64,000 bases of DNA, taken from contig JAAOED010000006.1 in NCBI GenBank assembly GCA_016466735.1, positions 1 to 64,000 on the forward strand. The letters run 5' to 3'. Below, piece after piece: positions 61,741 to 64,000 of the stretch; the stretch's first letter is position 1, and every line of letters starts with the position of its first letter. Under the pieces are notes generated by a model that was given only the letters and a program-made list of their open reading frames with translations, was not told the origin of the DNA and ran no database searches. The position numbers and the translations under genes were made by a program. The DNA is from Weissella confusa (lineage in GTDB: Bacteria; Bacillota; Bacilli; Lactobacillales; Lactobacillaceae).

Positions 61741-62853
61741 ATGCCGACATTCATCAAAAAAATGTTATCTGACAAAACCTTAGCAATCACAACCATCTTG
61801 AGTATAATCGCTTTAGCATTCGGCCAAGTGGCGTGGACGGATATCAATGTTCATACAATTCTGGCGCTCGCCGCTTTATTGCTCTTAGTTGGTGTCTATG
61901 AGCGAACTGGGGTCCTGGTTGCCATCGCGACGACGATTATTCAAAAGAGCCACACGACACGCCAAGTCATCTTAGTGACGCTGTTGCTGTCATTTTTCGG
62001 ATCAATGATTTTCACCAATGACGTCGCCATTCTAACGTTGGTACCCATCTTTGTGACCATTGCCCGCAAGCTTGAATTAAAAATGGTGTTGCCAGTCATA
62101 TTCATCACAATTTTTGCGAACTTAGGGAGCGCCTTTACGCCGTTTGGTAACCCGCAGAATTTGTATCTGGCGTCACACTATCATTTAACTCTCGGACACT
62201 TTTTGCAGTTGTCACTACCAATTGGCATGATTAACTTAGCCTTCTTGTTACTCAGTCCGTTTGCCTTTAAAAACGTACCCATCAACGACATCGAACTAAC
62301 TGCGACCAAATTAGAAAAGCGGACGGTCATTATCTTGGTGATTAGTACATTGTTGGTACTTGCTGGGATTTTGAATCTCTTTCCAATTTGGGGTGCCTTA
62401 TTAGTCAGCGTCATTACAGCTTTGCTTCTTAACCGCCAAACCTTTGGCCAAATTGATTATGGCATCCTATTGATGTTCGTTGAATTCTTTATCATTGTTG
62501 GTGCACTAAGTCGCATCGACTGGGTATCTGACATGATTAAACTTGGCATGACAACGCCGGCAATGACGTTCATCACTGGAGCCATCTCAAGCCAATTCAT
62601 CAGTAACGTACCCGCGGCGGTGTTGTTATCAAACTTTACTAACCATGTGTCGCCACTATATCTTGGGGTGACAACTGGTGGGTTAGGGACTTTGATTGCG
62701 TCATTGGCAAACTTGCTTGCTTGGCGTCAATTTGCACAACACACAAGTGATCAATCCTGGCATTTCCCAATGCGTGCGATGTTAATTAATGGCGCGCTAC
62801 TCATTATCTACTTGATTATTGGGTTGCTACTCATTATGCTTAAACTTAACTAG
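61741..62853 (+). CDS. Ion-transporter-superfamily permease (SLC13/ArsB/NhaD-like)
   Basis: A 370-residue membrane protein with about ten helices. It has the superfamily's two repeated re-entrant motifs, FFGSMIFTNDVAILTLVPIF and AISSQFISNVPAAVLLSNFT, each with the conserved Asn-Asp or Asn-Val turn. Members move dicarboxylates, arsenite or sodium; none can be chosen here. The start is ATG 61741 behind AAGTGGGG. A 52-codon membrane gene follows 24 nt later. Confidence 0.83.
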   Translation: MPTFIKKMLSDKTLAITTILSIIALAFGQVAWTDINVHTILALAALLLLVGVYERTGVLVAIATTIIQKSHTTRQVILVTLLLSFFGSMIFTNDVAILTLVPIFVTIARKLELKMVLPVIFITIFANLGSAFTPFGNPQNLYLASHYHLTLGHFLQLSLPIGMINLAFLLLSPFAFKNVPINDIELTATKLEKRTVIILVISTLLVLAGILNLFPIWGALLVSVITALLLNRQTFGQIDYGILLMFVEFFIIVGALSRIDWVSDMIKLGMTTPAMTFITGAISSQFISNVPAAVLLSNFTNHVSPLYLGVTTGGLGTLIASLANLLAWRQFAQHTSDQSWHFPMRAMLINGALLIIYLIIGLLLIMLKLN

Positions 62854-62877
62854 TAACGCGTCAGTGGAGGTAGCATT

Positions 62878-63036
62878 ATGCAAGGATTACTATTACCATT
62901 AATCGGCCTAATTTTGTTGAGTATCATCGCATTTTTTATCACGTTAATTGGCAAGCGACGTCGTCCGCAGCTACCAACCGAACGTGAATTACAACAAGCT
63001 GAAGCCAAAGAATTACATGAAAATAAAGATAACTGA
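62878..63036 (+). CDS. Small membrane protein, 52 residues
   Basis: An ATG at 62878 sits behind a perfect GGAGGT and opens a 52-codon frame: one helix (LLLPLIGLILLSIIAFFITL) then a positively charged and Gln/Glu-rich cytoplasmic tail (KRRRPQLPTERELQQAEAK). It is too short for typical ORF cut-offs. It immediately follows the permease gene, so it may be an accessory subunit. Good ribosome binding site and typical topology make it credible. Confidence 0.65.
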   Translation: MQGLLLPLIGLILLSIIAFFITLIGKRRRPQLPTERELQQAEAKELHENKDN

Positions 63037-63138
63037 CACCACCTTAAGAAAAGGTATGCTTAAAACCGCAGTAAACAACGCATTATTGTTCCTCTTGTAT
63101 AATATAAGGGTTAATACAAAGCAAGTAGGTTTTAGGAT

Positions 63139-64000
63139 ATGCGAAAAAACGTCAGTATCATTTTTAGCGTCCTCATAATCATGGGGGCGTTTATTTTTTG
63201 GGGTCTCACGACGCATCAACATATTAGTTCCGACTTAAATACAGTTAAAAGTGATGATGTGAAGGTGCCTTATGGTGGCGCCTCACAAAAGCCACTGTAT
63301 TCAGATAAAGATTTCTTGAACCGCATGTCACCATATCCGGTCATGCATGATGATCTCCAATACGCCATTGCGCTACTTGGCTTGCAGGGCGCTTGGTCGC
63401 TTAAGGCAGGTCAAGCATCGGTTGACAAACACCAACTGATTAAGGTTGATACTTTGGATCCACAAGGCATTGCGGTAAGTCGTAACGAGATTTTTGTGTC
63501 GGCTTATGATCACGCGCACAAGGCGAATTCCGTTATTTACGTGCTTAACAAATGGACCGGTCGCTACATTAAGACATTGGTTCTCCAATACCAAGACCAC
63601 GCGGGCGGCATTTCATACGATTCTGATCATCAATTACTCTGGGTCGCTGGTCACAACGGTAAAGACTCCGTGCTATACGGCATTGCACAGGCGGATATTG
63701 ATAGCTATGATATTCGTTCCAAGTTGCCAATTGGTTATCAGCAAGATTTTACACTCAAGACGGCTATTAACGCCTCGACTGTCGCATATTACGATGGCGC
63801 GCTTTGGGTTGGGTACTTTACACGCGCCGGTCTAGGAAACGTACAAAAATTTGCAATTAATGGCGATTCGAATGCAACACTAATGGTCGGACAACCAGTT
63901 GGTGATAAAGACCCCTCAATTGTGGCGGGTAATAAGTTATATGAAAGTGTTCCTGAACTACAAGGGATATCGGCTAATAGCAACCACGTGATGATTACAT
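63139..64000 (+). CDS. Extracytoplasmic beta-propeller-like protein (partial)
   Basis: A protein cut by the window end after 287 codons. An N-terminal signal anchor (VSIIFSVLIIMGAFIFWGL) is followed by a region of blades: VDTLDPQGIAVSRNEIFVSA, SVIYVLNKWTGRYIKTLVLQ, GGISYDSDHQLLWVAGH. These resemble NHL/YncE-type propellers with repeated GI.Y or VAG strands. Function is unknown; such proteins often bind ligands or partners outside the membrane. A perfect TATAAT (63098-63103) lies upstream; the ribosome binding site is weak (TAGG about 9 nt away). Confidence 0.7.
   Translation, partial: MRKNVSIIFSVLIIMGAFIFWGLTTHQHISSDLNTVKSDDVKVPYGGASQKPLYSDKDFLNRMSPYPVMHDDLQYAIALLGLQGAWSLKAGQASVDKHQLIKVDTLDPQGIAVSRNEIFVSAYDHAHKANSVIYVLNKWTGRYIKTLVLQYQDHAGGISYDSDHQLLWVAGHNGKDSVLYGIAQADIDSYDIRSKLPIGYQQDFTLKTAINASTVAYYDGALWVGYFTRAGLGNVQKFAINGDSNATLMVGQPVGDKDPSIVAGNKLYESVPELQGISANSNHVMIT

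Noticed and set aside
1-64000. CRISPR array, rRNA operon, prophage or integrated conjugative element
   Set aside because: No regularly spaced repeats, no rRNA sequence, no phage or conjugation genes were seen; apart from the left edge and the 56-57 kb stretch the content is core-like.

Overview
The window looks like a chromosomal segment of a low-to-moderate GC lactic acid bacterium of the Lactobacillaceae, most likely Weissella or a close relative. This is inferred from gene content (malolactic operon, ClpL, QueT, DUF916/DUF3324 surface proteins, Spx-like and ArlRS-like regulators) and from codon use (TTG for Leu and CAA for Gln dominate). No species marker such as 16S rRNA is present, so the genus is an inference. 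No prophage, CRISPR array or replication origin was seen. Most of it is ordinary core genome in short operons separated by clear intrinsic terminators.

Layout. 1-0.1 kb: edge of a probable insertion sequence running out of the window. 0.2-7.6 kb: ndk, a drug-type MFS exporter behind a structured leader, dnaG-rpoD, and two WxL-interacting-type surface proteins. 7.8-10 kb: two transporters. 10.2-16.7 kb: PhoP/PhoR-like two-component system with udk, pepA, ytpR, a hypothetical gene and murC. 16.8-24.3 kb: a Bax-inhibitor-like protein, then the DNA repair and replication block polA, mutM, coaE, dnaB, dnaI. 24.3-29.5 kb: two YibE/F membrane proteins, an ArlRS-like two-component system and a nucleoid-associated protein. 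29.5-32.8 kb: an Spx-like protein with an apparent AUA start (minus strand), a YjeM-type permease, a tautomerase and tRNA-Gly(UCC). 32.9-39.4 kb: yidC, an SDR, yitT, clpL with a CIRCE operator, and cfa. 39.6-41.5 kb: a tandem pair of secreted matrixin-type metalloproteases, the second broken by a stop codon. 41.6-47.5 kb: ABC exporter, paired SMR exporters (YkkCD-like), a TetR regulator, an atypical disulfide-oxidoreductase-like flavoprotein and an MFS permease. 47.6-51.2 kb: malolactic cluster mleP-mleS (minus) with divergent mleR. 51.3-55.7 kb: an SDR, an amino-acid permease, a DUF2798 protein, and queT-SDR under a preQ1-I riboswitch. 55.8-57.8 kb: an XRE-type gene, a 1-kb stretch of decayed or very small genes with repeated terminator-like hairpins, and a DUF898-like membrane protein. 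57.9-64 kb: lepA, a small HTH-like protein, a SteT-like exchanger, an ion-transporter-superfamily permease with a small membrane protein, and a truncated extracytoplasmic beta-propeller-like protein.

How it fits together: the malolactic genes and amino-acid permeases suit an acidifying fermentative lifestyle. ClpL (HrcA/CIRCE) and Cfa are stress and membrane-adaptation functions. The surface proteins and secreted metalloproteases suggest interaction with plant, food or host surfaces. The best candidates for something new are the AUA-started, cysteine-free Spx-like protein (29556-29984), the small-gene region (56527-57211), the flavoprotein lacking the canonical His-Glu dyad (44935-46266), and several unassigned dyads at promoters.
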